From: Litchfieldella anticariensis FP35 = DSM 16096
GTDB lineage: Bacteria; Pseudomonadota; Gammaproteobacteria; Pseudomonadales; Halomonadaceae
Direction of reading: 5' to 3'
Length of the DNA stretch: 64,000 nucleotides
Assembly: GCF_000409775.1 (NCBI RefSeq)
Contig: NZ_KE332391.1
Coordinates: 359,766 to 423,765, forward strand
Shown: positions 46,034 through 55,025 of the stretch, in pieces
Layout: each line of letters opens with the position of its first letter
Numbering within the stretch: the first letter of the stretch is position 1
Notes under the pieces: model-generated
The model's input: the letters and a program-made list of their open reading frames with translations, nothing else
What the model was told of the DNA's origin: nothing
Database searches by the model: none
Position numbers and translations under genes: made by a program

Positions 46034-48340
46034 TCAAAGATTCCACCAACCTGGCAACAGTGCCTTCACCTCCGGCCTGGTGAAACGGTCATCCATCAGC
46101 ACTACCACTCCGCGATCCTCTGGATCGCGGATCACCCGGCCAGCGGCCTGCACCACCTTGGTGATCCCGGGATAGTGATAGGTGTAGTCGTAACCACGAC
46201 CGAAACGCGCCTGCATGCGTTCCCTGAGTTGCTCATTGACTGCATCGAAGGGAGGCATGCCCAAGGTGGCGATGAAAGCACCGATCAGTCGCTCACCAGG
46301 CAGGTCGATCCCCTCGGCGAAAGCGCCACCCAGCACAGCAAAGCCAATACCCCGGCCACCCGGAACGAAGCCGTCGATGAACGCCTGGCGCTCGGTTTCA
46401 CGCATGCCACGGGTCTGGGTCCAGGTAACGACATCCGGATGTTCGGTCCGGAAACGCGCTAGCACCGCCTCCAGATAGGCGAAGCTACTGAAGAAGGCCA
46501 GGTAGTTGCCCGGCAAACGTCGGTATTGCTCGGCCAGCGTAGCGACGATAGGGACGATGGATGCATCGCGATCCCGGAAACGGGTGGATATCGTCCGTTG
46601 GGTTCTGACGTCGAGCTGGTGTCCGGCAAATGGCGAGTCGACCTCGAGCCAGGGAGCATCCAGCGGTAACCCCAGCAGATCGCGATAGTAATGACTCGGA
46701 CTAAGCGTCGCGGAGAACAGCACCGTGGAGCGACTGGCCGCTAGCCGTGGTGACAGGAAGTCTGCCGGGACGACGTTACGCAACGTGAGTACCGCCCGGC
46801 CGCGGCCATGGCGGGTAACGTCGAACAGCGAATGTTCACCGAAACGTTCTGCCAGGCGACAGAAATGCAGCGCCTCGAACAGGAACTCCTGCAAGCCGGT
46901 ATCCACACCGGCAGGATGCTCGCCCAGGTAATCGGTGACCGCCGAACCGGCCTGCTGCAAGGCATTGATCATGCCTTGAGGCGGTGCCTTCAACACGTGA
47001 TATTCCGGGGCCTCTCGCGATCCCGACTCATCAGGACCAACATCCTTGAGCAGTTCGCTCCAGCGCCTGGCGACCCGGCCCAGAGGCTTGCTCAATGCTG
47101 GCGGTGCCTGACGACGTAAGACATTGATACGTTGCTGGTCGAGCGTGGCGCTATACATGCCCCGTGCGCGCTCCACCAGATTGTGGGCCTCGTCCACCAG
47201 CACGGCGACCCGCCAGTCATTGGCTTGAGTCAGGGCAAAGAGCATAGCGCTGACATCGAAGTAGTGGTTGACATCGCCCACCACCAAGTCGCTCCAACGC
47301 GCCATTTCCTGACCTAAGTAATAAGGGCAAACATCATGCTCGCGCGCTATTTCGCGCAGCGCCGCCTGATCAAGAATTCCGCTGCTATCGATGGCCGCCT
47401 GACGCGCCTCTGGCAACCGGTCGTAGAAGCCTCTGGCCAACGGGCAAGCCTCGCCATGACAGGTCTTGTCCGGATGTTCACAGGCCTTGTCACGCGCTAC
47501 CAGTTCCAGCACACGCAGCGATAACTCGCGCTCTTGGCTCTTTCCCCCCAGGGTCGACAACGCCTCCAATACCAAGCGTCGCCCGGTCGTCTTCATGGTC
47601 AGGAAAAAAAGGCGATCGAGCGCCTGGCGTGGCATGGCGGTGAGCAGCGGAAACAGCGTGCCCAGTGTCTTGCCGATGCCGGTAGGAGCCTGGACCATCA
47701 GATGACGCCCGGTACTGGCCGCCTTGTAGACCGCTTCGGCCAGCGCTCGTTGCCCATGGCGAAACTCAGGATGCGGAAAGCGCAACTCTCGAAGGGCAGC
47801 ATCGCGTTGCTGGCGATGCGCTGCCTCCTGTTCGGCCCAAGCCAGAAAACGCTGGCACTGCTCGGTAAAGAAGGCTTGCAGCTCCTCTGTCGCAGCATGC
47901 TCGGTGAGCCGTGTTTCGCGACCGGTGGCGATATCCAGATAAACCAACGTCACGGTCACTTGCGCCAACTCACGCTGCCGGCACAGCAGAGCCCCGTAAA
48001 CCTTGACCTGCGCCCAATGCAGCGCACGTTGATTGTCACCCATGCGTTCGAGACTGCCCCGGTAGGTCTTGATCTCCTCCAGACAGTTGATAGTGGGATC
48101 ATAGCCATCGGCACGACCACTGACGCCCAGCGACTCATACTCGCCGGCAAGTGCGACTTCGGTTTCATAATCGTCACCACGTCGCCCGGTCACCAATGCA
48201 TGGCCGGCAATACCTTCCTGAGCGGTGGGCGATGGCGTGAAACGGTGATCGAGATCGCCGGCCTTGGCGGTGAACTCGCACAAACTCCTGACGGCCACAT
48301 GGTATGACAAGGGCTTGTTGTCGAGCCCACGGCCATTCAT
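46034..48340 (-). CDS. XPD/Rad3-like Fe-S helicase with N-terminal PD-(D/E)XK-like domain
   Basis: A 768-aa superfamily 2 helicase. Residues 1-190 look like a PD-(D/E)XK nuclease fold (GRADGYD at 75-81, CLEEIKTYRG at 86-95 as the D..E-x-K core, and later QVKVYG). Residues 218-225 are the Walker A (APTGIGKT). Four cysteines at 287, 294, 299 and 338 match the Fe-S cluster position of XPD/DinG, and DEAH is at 383-386, with motif VI QAAGRVIRDPEDRG near the end. The start at 48340 overlaps the stop of the FAN1-like gene by ATGA. The pair should handle branched or crosslinked DNA; helicase polarity 5'-3' is expected from the family. Confidence 0.87.
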   Translation of the reverse strand: MNGRGLDNKPLSYHVAVRSLCEFTAKAGDLDHRFTPSPTAQEGIAGHALVTGRRGDDYETEVALAGEYESLGVSGRADGYDPTINCLEEIKTYRGSLERMGDNQRALHWAQVKVYGALLCRQRELAQVTVTLVYLDIATGRETRLTEHAATEELQAFFTEQCQRFLAWAEQEAAHRQQRDAALRELRFPHPEFRHGQRALAEAVYKAASTGRHLMVQAPTGIGKTLGTLFPLLTAMPRQALDRLFFLTMKTTGRRLVLEALSTLGGKSQERELSLRVLELVARDKACEHPDKTCHGEACPLARGFYDRLPEARQAAIDSSGILDQAALREIAREHDVCPYYLGQEMARWSDLVVGDVNHYFDVSAMLFALTQANDWRVAVLVDEAHNLVERARGMYSATLDQQRINVLRRQAPPALSKPLGRVARRWSELLKDVGPDESGSREAPEYHVLKAPPQGMINALQQAGSAVTDYLGEHPAGVDTGLQEFLFEALHFCRLAERFGEHSLFDVTRHGRGRAVLTLRNVVPADFLSPRLAASRSTVLFSATLSPSHYYRDLLGLPLDAPWLEVDSPFAGHQLDVRTQRTISTRFRDRDASIVPIVATLAEQYRRLPGNYLAFFSSFAYLEAVLARFRTEHPDVVTWTQTRGMRETERQAFIDGFVPGGRGIGFAVLGGAFAEGIDLPGERLIGAFIATLGMPPFDAVNEQLRERMQARFGRGYDYTYHYPGITKVVQAAGRVIRDPEDRGVVVLMDDRFTRPEVKALLPGWWNL

Positions 48341-50019
48341 GGCACGACATCCCGCCACGTGACATGGCAAACCGCTACCGGCATGGCGTGTTCCTGGAAG
48401 AACGCCAACCAGCGGCGTTGATTATCCTGCAACCGATCTCCCGGGCCCTTGACCTCAATCAGACGATAGCGGCGCTCATCCGGCCATAATTGGATCAGAT
48501 CGGGAAGCCCGGCACGATTGGCGCCAATATCTCTCAACAAGCGCAGGAAACAGGCCTTGAGATGTACTGCCGGTAGGCACGCCAGAGCTTGTTCCAACAG
48601 TGTCTCGGAAAGGACCTCCCAATAGACGAAGGGTGAGGAAAGACCATGCTTGGCATGCCACGTCGTGCGGATAGTTTCCCGATAGCGACCATCATCCAGT
48701 TCCGCCATGCAGGCATCGAAAAGCTCGTGTCGTCGCGCCACGAAATCCTCACGCACCAGATCCGCCGGGCCGGTATGGAATGGATGGAAGAAGGCGCCCG
48801 GCAGCGGGGCGAAGATTGCGCGCCAACAAAGTAGACCGAAAAGACCACCGATCAAGGTATTCTCCACATAGTGAACTGGCGCATGTTCACTACTCAGGTG
48901 CTCGCAGACAGCGGCTTCCACTCCGCCTATGACGGGCTTGGCAAGGCACAGATCCAAGCGCTCGGGGCTTGCCGGAGTGACCTTGGACGGCAATGGCAGC
49001 GCCAAACGGCGACACAAGCGGGGCACCAGCCGCTCCAGTGCCTGACTTTCAGCTTCACTGCGCGGTGCCACCTGGGCTCGTTCAGCGAGCCGATAGGCAG
49101 CTTCGAACTCGCCGCAACGCTCCAGTAAGCGCAAATGGCGCGCCCGCGCTTCGGGATGACCACAACTGGGATAGATTGCCAACGCCATGGCCAAGTCATC
49201 ATGACGTTCGGCCTCTCGAGCCAGTTGGAACAACAGCTTGGCGCGGCGCGCTTCCAGCCACGAGTTGTCGGGAGCTTCCGGCACCTCGTGCCACAGTGTC
49301 CGTGGTAGTTCACCCTCTTCCAGGCGCTCGCGCAACCGGTGCAAGTCCAGGTAAGCGTCCACCTCCTCACGCGCCTGGAAAGCCCGTGACTCGCGGGTGA
49401 ATTCGACTGTCTCGAAACGCTGCAAGCCAAGCTCGGCGAGTACGAACTCGGCCCAGTCCTGGCGCAAGTTGCCGAAGAACATCAGCCGCAGCCGGTCGCA
49501 GGTTTCCATCCATGTCAATTCCACGACCCGATCCGGGGCCTGTGGCCACCAGTCGGAGAGTGGACGAGGCGTAAGCCGGCGTGCCTCCAGGCTATCGCGA
49601 AGTGCTGTCTTGCCACTGCTGACGGGCAAACCCGCCGAGATGATCTCGTGCTGCAATGCCTCGACTATCTCAGCCTTGGTCAGCAGCGTGAACAGGCTCT
49701 CGAGATCGAGCACGGGATCGGCGTCGACCCAACCGACTTCGATCAAGGGCGCCAGCGCTGCCTCGGTATCACCGATTTCGGCATAGCACAGCTTGCCGGT
49801 ACGAAACCGTGTGCCCTTACGCATCACCATGCGCACCAGCAGCGCCTGAGCAGGTAGCGGTAAAGTGGCGAACACTTCGATGAACGCCCTTTCCCTCTCG
49901 CCAAGCAGGTCATCGTAGCGATCAGCCACCCACGCCAGCACGAAGCGGAAATTCGCCAGATAGTAAAAGGGGTCGTCTAGGGAAGCCGTTATCGGCAACT
50001 CATGCGAAGCACTGTTCAT
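48337..50019 (-). CDS. FAN1-like VRR-NUC nuclease
   Basis: A 560-aa protein resembling bacterial FAN1 (as in Pseudomonas aeruginosa) over the whole length, beginning with DPFYYLANFRFVLAWVADRY (residues 15-34), then a SAP-like region, a TPR-type helical region (residues about 270-340) and a C-terminal VRR-NUC domain. The catalytic motif reads LPDLIQLWP followed by YRLIEVKGPGD (Asp and Glu-x-Lys), with Glu earlier in the domain. FAN1 cuts 5' flaps and repairs interstrand crosslinks. The gene is followed by the overlapping helicase gene. The start at 50019 is the first Met of the frame; no good ribosome site was seen. Confidence 0.87.
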   Translation of the reverse strand: MNSASHELPITASLDDPFYYLANFRFVLAWVADRYDDLLGERERAFIEVFATLPLPAQALLVRMVMRKGTRFRTGKLCYAEIGDTEAALAPLIEVGWVDADPVLDLESLFTLLTKAEIVEALQHEIISAGLPVSSGKTALRDSLEARRLTPRPLSDWWPQAPDRVVELTWMETCDRLRLMFFGNLRQDWAEFVLAELGLQRFETVEFTRESRAFQAREEVDAYLDLHRLRERLEEGELPRTLWHEVPEAPDNSWLEARRAKLLFQLAREAERHDDLAMALAIYPSCGHPEARARHLRLLERCGEFEAAYRLAERAQVAPRSEAESQALERLVPRLCRRLALPLPSKVTPASPERLDLCLAKPVIGGVEAAVCEHLSSEHAPVHYVENTLIGGLFGLLCWRAIFAPLPGAFFHPFHTGPADLVREDFVARRHELFDACMAELDDGRYRETIRTTWHAKHGLSSPFVYWEVLSETLLEQALACLPAVHLKACFLRLLRDIGANRAGLPDLIQLWPDERRYRLIEVKGPGDRLQDNQRRWLAFFQEHAMPVAVCHVTWRDVVP

Positions 50020-50152
50020 TTATCCATGGTAGCAAGGCATCCACCAAGCCGACCAGTCGTCATTGCGAGGTTCCGGTCCAAGGCCTAGGCATCACCCGTC
50101 AGGAATCATTCTGCCGCCATGTAAGCTGAACACCGCAGCCATTTCGGTGCAG

Positions 50153-50686
50153 CTACTGCACTGGCCGCTGGGGCGCACGCAGCACCATTTCATTGCCGCG
50201 GATCTCGATATCGAAACGGTTGAGGAAGCTCATACCCAACAGCGCCGCATCACCGCTCATGCCGGGATTGATCGATCCACGCACATTGTGGGTCGCAAGC
50301 CCGCCCAGGCTGACTTGGTCGATCTCAGTCAAGTAGCCTTGCACACGGCCGTTGGCGGTATGGAAAAAGGCCGGTCTGCCGCGTTCCAGTCCCAGCCTAG
50401 CAGCGAGGTCGGCAGACACGGCGAGATAGGTCGCTCCGGTATCCAACAGGAATTCCACCGGTTCGCCATTGATGCGTCCGGTCGCCACGAAGTGACCGGA
50501 GACATTGCGTTGCAAGACGACGTCTCCTCCTTCCCCTGCCACGGCATGTACCAAGTGGGCGTTGGGATTGCGACGCTGCTCGAGATAGCCATGAAACCAC
50601 CAAGCACCGATCGCCAGTACCAACAGCCAGAACAGCAGCATCATGCCCAGGCCAGTTCGCCGGACCGCTCTCTCATCTTCGTCCAT
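50153..50686 (-). CDS. Retropepsin-like aspartic protease, TIGR02281 type
   Basis: A 177-aa protein with one N-terminal transmembrane helix (MMLLFWLLVLAIGAWWF) and a periplasmic aspartic protease domain. The active site is FLLDTGATYLAVSADLAARLG (DTGA), and the flap region carries GLATHNVRGSINPGM. As a single-domain clan AA protease it should act as a dimer. Bacterial members are membrane-anchored with unknown substrates. I chose the ATG at 50686, which has AAGAAGAAG before it; an upstream frame start at 50794 gives a non-conserved extension. Confidence 0.86.
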   Translation of the reverse strand: MDEDERAVRRTGLGMMLLFWLLVLAIGAWWFHGYLEQRRNPNAHLVHAVAGEGGDVVLQRNVSGHFVATGRINGEPVEFLLDTGATYLAVSADLAARLGLERGRPAFFHTANGRVQGYLTEIDQVSLGGLATHNVRGSINPGMSGDAALLGMSFLNRFDIEIRGNEMVLRAPQRPVQ

Positions 50687-50827
50687 CGCGCTTCTTCTTG
50701 CCCCCGAAATTCCAGAATCGTTATCCGCTCCTTGGATCAGGAGACGGAAACGCCAAGCAGTTCCGGGAGAATAGCGCATGCGAAGGGACCACACTCAACT
50801 TCGGTCATGCTGGGTCAGGATACCGAC

Positions 50828-52201
50828 TCAGTTCATTGAGTTCCGGCGAACTTCCCACTCCTCGGCCGCATGCTGGCCACGCGCCTGGTTGACGGCCAGG
50901 CAGATCAATATGGCGATGACGAACAGCACCGCGCACAGCAGGATCGAGGCCTGAAGGCCAACCACCGACTGCAACAGGCCCAGGCCGATGATGCCACCGA
51001 CTCCGGCCAGCTTGTTGGCCAGGCCCCAGAAACCGAAGAATTCCGCCGATTTCTCCAGCGGTGAGAACAGCCCTACCAGTGCACGGCTGGCGGACTGGCT
51101 GGACCCAAGACTCAGGCCTGCCAGGCAGCCTACCACCAGGAACAAATGCTGCGCTTCCCAATCGAGGCCCAGACGGGTGTTGAGAAACGCCGTGACTTCC
51201 GGGGTGGCCCAGATAGCGATGATCGCCGCCACCCACAGCAGCAAGGTGCCAATATAGGTGATCTTGGCGCCGATACGATCCTGAATGAAACCGAAACCCA
51301 GAGCACCGACGGCAGCGGTGATCTGCACGATGATGAACATGATGTTGCGGATCGACTCATCCCAGCCGATCACCTGGGCGCCGTAGATGAAGGCGAAAGC
51401 AATGATGATGTAGATGCCAGCCATGGAGAACAGCAGTGAAAACAGGAAAATTCCCAAGTCGCGGAAACGTCTCAACTCGTGCAAGGTAGTGGCCACGCGC
51501 GCCCGGGCGATGGAAATATAGTTATCCCCCGGCGGCAGGGAATGCGGCGTGCCGCGCTCCTTGATCCATAGAAAGGTCGGAATCGCGGTAATCAGAAAGA
51601 AACCGCCAGCGAAGGGCCCGACCCAACGTATGCGTTCGAAGTTCTCTGCTGTGGCCTCTCCCAGCGCCACCAGGGTGAAGCCAGCGGCGAACAGTCCACC
51701 GACATAGCCCAATGCCCAGCCAAAACCGGAGATCTTGCCGAGGTCCTGGGGCGGCCCCAGGTCGGGCAGGAACGCAGCAATGAACGATTCACCCATCGAA
51801 TAGGCATAGTTGGAAACCACGATCAACAAGAGCCCCAGCACCACGTAGCCTGGCGTCACGAAATACAGCATGGCGGTGGTAACGACGGTGGCCAGATAGC
51901 TGATGAACAGAAAGCGTTTCTTGGCCGCCGAAAAGTCCATGGCTGCACCACAGATGGGGCCAGTGACTACCACCAGCAAATAGCTCACCGCCAGCGCCAG
52001 ACTCCACAGCAAATTGGCCAATCGATAGTTGTCGCCACGATCGCCGACGATCACGGTGGTGAACAGCTCGCCGAACACCACGGTGATGATCAGCAACGTA
52101 TAGGCCTGGTTGGCGAAATCGAACATCGCCCAGCCGAAGATTTCCTTGCGCGACGCGCGTTGCCGTGGCACACGTTCGGCGGGAACGGAGATGGCACTCA
52201 T
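50828..52201 (-). CDS. UMF1-family MFS transporter
   Basis: A 457-aa membrane protein with 12 hydrophobic helices. The N-terminal EIFGWAMFDFANQAYTLLIIT and GPICGAAMDFSAAKKRFLF are typical of the UMF1 (Atg22-like) branch of the major facilitator superfamily. The family includes vacuolar amino-acid exporters in yeast, but the bacterial substrate is unknown. I chose the ATG at 52201 since AAGGA sits about ten bases upstream; frames starting at 52249 lack a ribosome site. Adjacent VOC and TelA genes run in the same direction with a 63-bp gap. Confidence 0.88.
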   Translation of the reverse strand: MSAISVPAERVPRQRASRKEIFGWAMFDFANQAYTLLIITVVFGELFTTVIVGDRGDNYRLANLLWSLALAVSYLLVVVTGPICGAAMDFSAAKKRFLFISYLATVVTTAMLYFVTPGYVVLGLLLIVVSNYAYSMGESFIAAFLPDLGPPQDLGKISGFGWALGYVGGLFAAGFTLVALGEATAENFERIRWVGPFAGGFFLITAIPTFLWIKERGTPHSLPPGDNYISIARARVATTLHELRRFRDLGIFLFSLLFSMAGIYIIIAFAFIYGAQVIGWDESIRNIMFIIVQITAAVGALGFGFIQDRIGAKITYIGTLLLWVAAIIAIWATPEVTAFLNTRLGLDWEAQHLFLVVGCLAGLSLGSSQSASRALVGLFSPLEKSAEFFGFWGLANKLAGVGGIIGLGLLQSVVGLQASILLCAVLFVIAILICLAVNQARGQHAAEEWEVRRNSMN

Positions 52202-52264
52202 TGATGGCATTCCTTGCAGGAAGAAAGCGGGGCGATGCGAAGCATGCATTGCCCAGGCGGTTGT

Positions 52265-52675
52265 TCATGACGGATCGGGAGGACCTTTCAGCTCCACCGT
52301 ATTGCCTTCCGGGTCGGTAATATACAGCGATGGTCCACTACCTTCCGCTCCATAGCGTATGGCCACCTCACCCACCTCAATTCCGAACGGCTGCAGATGC
52401 TCGCGAATGGCAGTCTCATCAAAAGGCTCGATACGTAGGCAGAAGTGCTCCAGATTGCGCCCTTCGCTTCCTGGCGCCGCGCCGCCCTTGCGACCCAGCT
52501 CACCCTCGACCGGCACCAGATCGATCAGCGAATCCCCCGCACGCAACTGGATCAGGCCGAGCTCGTCGTTGCGCCGCTCGACGCGACAACCCAATGCTTC
52601 GCAGTAGAAACGCAGCACGGCGTCAAGATCCTTGATTCTGAGCACCAGATGATCGAGCCCGCGAATCGTGATCAT
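52265..52675 (-). CDS. VOC-family protein (glyoxalase/dioxygenase fold)
   Basis: A 136-aa protein of the vicinal oxygen chelate superfamily with the paired beta-alpha-beta modules: ITIRGLDHLVLRIKDLDAVLRFYCEALG at the N-terminus and NLEHFCLRIEPFDET, ITDPEGNTVELKG near the end, giving two His and one or two Glu ligands. The reaction is unknown. Its ATG overlaps the stop of the telA gene (ATGA), so it is translationally coupled to a gene with no obvious enzymatic link. Confidence 0.88.
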   Translation of the reverse strand: MITIRGLDHLVLRIKDLDAVLRFYCEALGCRVERRNDELGLIQLRAGDSLIDLVPVEGELGRKGGAAPGSEGRNLEHFCLRIEPFDETAIREHLQPFGIEVGEVAIRYGAEGSGPSLYITDPEGNTVELKGPPDPS

Positions 52676-53865
52676 GACGTCGGATCCTGTGTCCGGTTGC
52701 CACGCTCTAGCCGTGTGATTGCCTCACCGCCCTGGCGCGATAGGGCTTCGAGTCGGTCGATCTGCTCATCGAGTTTGGGCAGCGCTTCCTGGCGATAGCG
52801 TGACAAATCATCGATGGCTCCCATCACCTCACCGAATGCATCTTCCAGCGCCTGCATGTCGAGCATTGCCGAGGACGCGCGGGTCTGGATGTCCACACCC
52901 TGGCTGCGCAATGCCTTGGCGGTACCAGCGATCATGTCCGAGGTGGTGGCATTGAGCGATTCGACCCGGTCGAGTACCAGCCGTTGGTTGGCCAGCGCCA
53001 TCGCCACGGTGACCGCAACCGTCAGCGCCGAAACGGTGACATGAATGGCCCGATCCACACCGCGCATCAACTCACGGTTATTGCGGATGATCACCTCCAG
53101 CGCCAATACACCCTGTTGACTGACCGCCAGTTGCTGCTGCAAGTCAACGATGCGCTGGCGTAAGGGGAACAGCAGTTCTTCTTCGATGAAAGTGCGCTGA
53201 GGGTCGTCGCTGTCGCGTTCGGCGGCGGCCTGACTCAGCCGGCGGTCGACCAGTCGCCCCAAGTCGATCTGGCGACGCAACTGCCCCAGAATCTCGCGCA
53301 ACGCTTCCTGATCGTCGGAGAGGGTCAGGTTGTCGCGATGCAGCATATCGCGGCCACTTTCCAGATCAGCGATGATCGCGTCCAGCGCTTCTTGGGCATT
53401 CTCGAACTTACGGAAGTAGCGTTGCATGCGGTTACCAACGCCAGGAATCATCGCCATGGCACGATCGAGACCGCCACGCGACAGATTATGGCGCTGCGGA
53501 TCGAGCGACTGCATCCGTCCACGCAGATTGATCAACGCCTGAGCCACGGGGCCACCGTCATCACCCTGATGCGCCAGCTTGCGCAGTGGTGTCTGCAGCA
53601 TGGAACTGTGGTGGGTGGCCTGGCGCTGGATCTCGATACCCATCTCATCCACCGACCGGCGCTGCTCCTCGGCCGACGTTTCGGAATCCGCCAATACACG
53701 CTCGACGAAGTCATCGGCCATGGCCACCAACTCCGGGTCGTGTTCGATCTCTGCCTCGGCCGGCTCATGCTCGGCCGGAATCTCCTCAGCCAGACGGTCG
53801 GCAATCTCTTTTACCGGCGGTAGGGACAGGCGTCCACCACTGTCGCTATCACGCTTGTCGTTCAT
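52672..53865 (-). CDS. TelA-family protein (toxic anion resistance)
   Basis: A 397-aa cytosolic protein of the TelA/KlaA family (tellurite or toxic-anion resistance). The conserved core includes AMAMIPGVGNRMQRYFRKFENAQEALDAIIADLESGRDML, a stretch of coiled-coil helix up to residue 300 (IVDLQQQLAVSQQGVLALEVIIRNNRELM) and a final coiled segment. The acidic N-terminus is low-complexity. Family members are linked to tellurite, nisin or cell-envelope stress, with no established enzymology. The start at 53865 has AAGGGG at good spacing. The XpaC-like gene is 63 bp upstream, the VOC gene overlaps downstream. Confidence 0.85.
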   Translation of the reverse strand: MNDKRDSDSGGRLSLPPVKEIADRLAEEIPAEHEPAEAEIEHDPELVAMADDFVERVLADSETSAEEQRRSVDEMGIEIQRQATHHSSMLQTPLRKLAHQGDDGGPVAQALINLRGRMQSLDPQRHNLSRGGLDRAMAMIPGVGNRMQRYFRKFENAQEALDAIIADLESGRDMLHRDNLTLSDDQEALREILGQLRRQIDLGRLVDRRLSQAAAERDSDDPQRTFIEEELLFPLRQRIVDLQQQLAVSQQGVLALEVIIRNNRELMRGVDRAIHVTVSALTVAVTVAMALANQRLVLDRVESLNATTSDMIAGTAKALRSQGVDIQTRASSAMLDMQALEDAFGEVMGAIDDLSRYRQEALPKLDEQIDRLEALSRQGGEAITRLERGNRTQDPTS

Positions 53866-53928
53866 CGGCTCATCCCCTTCAAGCACTTATGGACAGGGTG
53901 GCATACTCGCCCCGTTTTGGTAACGCCC

Positions 53929-54873
53929 TCAGCCACCGCTGCGTCCGTACCGCTCGGCCCGGTCGATAAAGCGACGTAAATCGGCCAGCGCCTGATCGGC
54001 GGCCACCGAGGCCTGCGGCCGTCCGGTTTCGATACGCGCCATGGCCACGGCTGTGTCATCCAACGCGGTCAGCGCTGACTCGTTGCGCGCGGAGAGATCG
54101 CGCAAATGACGCTCGGTCTCCTCGACCAGTTCCAGCCGCCGCTTGAGCGCCACGCGCTCGGCCACGGTAAGTCGCTTACCCTCACGCTCGAGACGGCGAC
54201 GCACGAAGGCGCTATCGACACCGGCCACACTGCGCGCCTGGGATATCATGGCGGTCAGGTTGTCCACTGCGCCCAGGCACACCTCTCTGATCAGGGTTCG
54301 TGAGCGTTCGAAGGCTAACTCACTGCGATCGAATCTGGCGGTCAGCACTCCCAGTACATGCACGTAACGGCTATAAAGACGATCGGCCTGGGTGGCAAGG
54401 TCGGGGCGTTTGACCTCCTCCAATCCTTGCTTGGCCCGGCACAGCGCCAATATCACCTCATCGGCATCGACCGGTGGTCGCGACGGATCGAGAACGGCTA
54501 CCCCCGCTTCACGGGCTTCACGCTCGGCTTCGACCCGGCGGCGCTGGGCTTCTGCCTCACGCTGGGCATCGAGTCGACGCTGGCGACGTTCGGCGCGCCA
54601 ACGACGCCAACGACGCTCCAGAGGAATCTCCACGGCAATCGCCCCAAGCCCTGCCAACCACCCCCACAAACTGGGGCCAAAGCCACCCCACAGCGACGTC
54701 AGCCACAACAGGAAGGCAATGAAGGGCACCAACAACCAGTAACGCAGCACGACATGCAGGCGATTGGGCGCCTCGGTGGGCGCTGCCAGCGCCGGATTGA
54801 CCATGCCAGCGAGAAACCACGGCAGACAGGTGAGAAACAGCCCGTAGGCAAACCCCTGAAGAAATTCAAACAT
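53929..54873 (-). CDS. XpaC-like membrane-anchored coiled-coil protein
   Basis: A 314-aa protein starting with two or three hydrophobic helices (MFEFLQGFAYGLFLTCLPWFL and WLLVPFIAFLLWLTSLW), then a long charged coiled coil (RRWRAERRQRRLDAQREAEAQ, residues about 90-125), and a helical soluble region to the end. Genes next to TelA are commonly of the XpaC (5-bromo-4-chloroindolyl phosphate hydrolysis) family, which this resembles in layout. Function unknown, presumably with TelA at the membrane. Confidence 0.65.
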   Translation of the reverse strand: MFEFLQGFAYGLFLTCLPWFLAGMVNPALAAPTEAPNRLHVVLRYWLLVPFIAFLLWLTSLWGGFGPSLWGWLAGLGAIAVEIPLERRWRRWRAERRQRRLDAQREAEAQRRRVEAEREAREAGVAVLDPSRPPVDADEVILALCRAKQGLEEVKRPDLATQADRLYSRYVHVLGVLTARFDRSELAFERSRTLIREVCLGAVDNLTAMISQARSVAGVDSAFVRRRLEREGKRLTVAERVALKRRLELVEETERHLRDLSARNESALTALDDTAVAMARIETGRPQASVAADQALADLRRFIDRAERYGRSGG

Positions 54874-55025
54874 AGGCCGCGACGTCCGCCGTCCTCGAAA
54901 AGAAAGCCAGAGTGTAGAAGAACACGAACCACGCCATAAAGACTACTGACTCAACGGCAGGCTCTCGGAATGCCCCTCGTTGACCAGCGTCGGCAGGCAT
55001 TCTTCAGTGTCCTCCTCGGCAGAAT

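Noticed and set aside
48337-50019. FAN1-like gene read as a restriction enzyme
   Set aside because: The protein matches FAN1 over its full length, including the N-terminal DPFYYLANFRFVLAW region, and no methyltransferase gene is adjacent.
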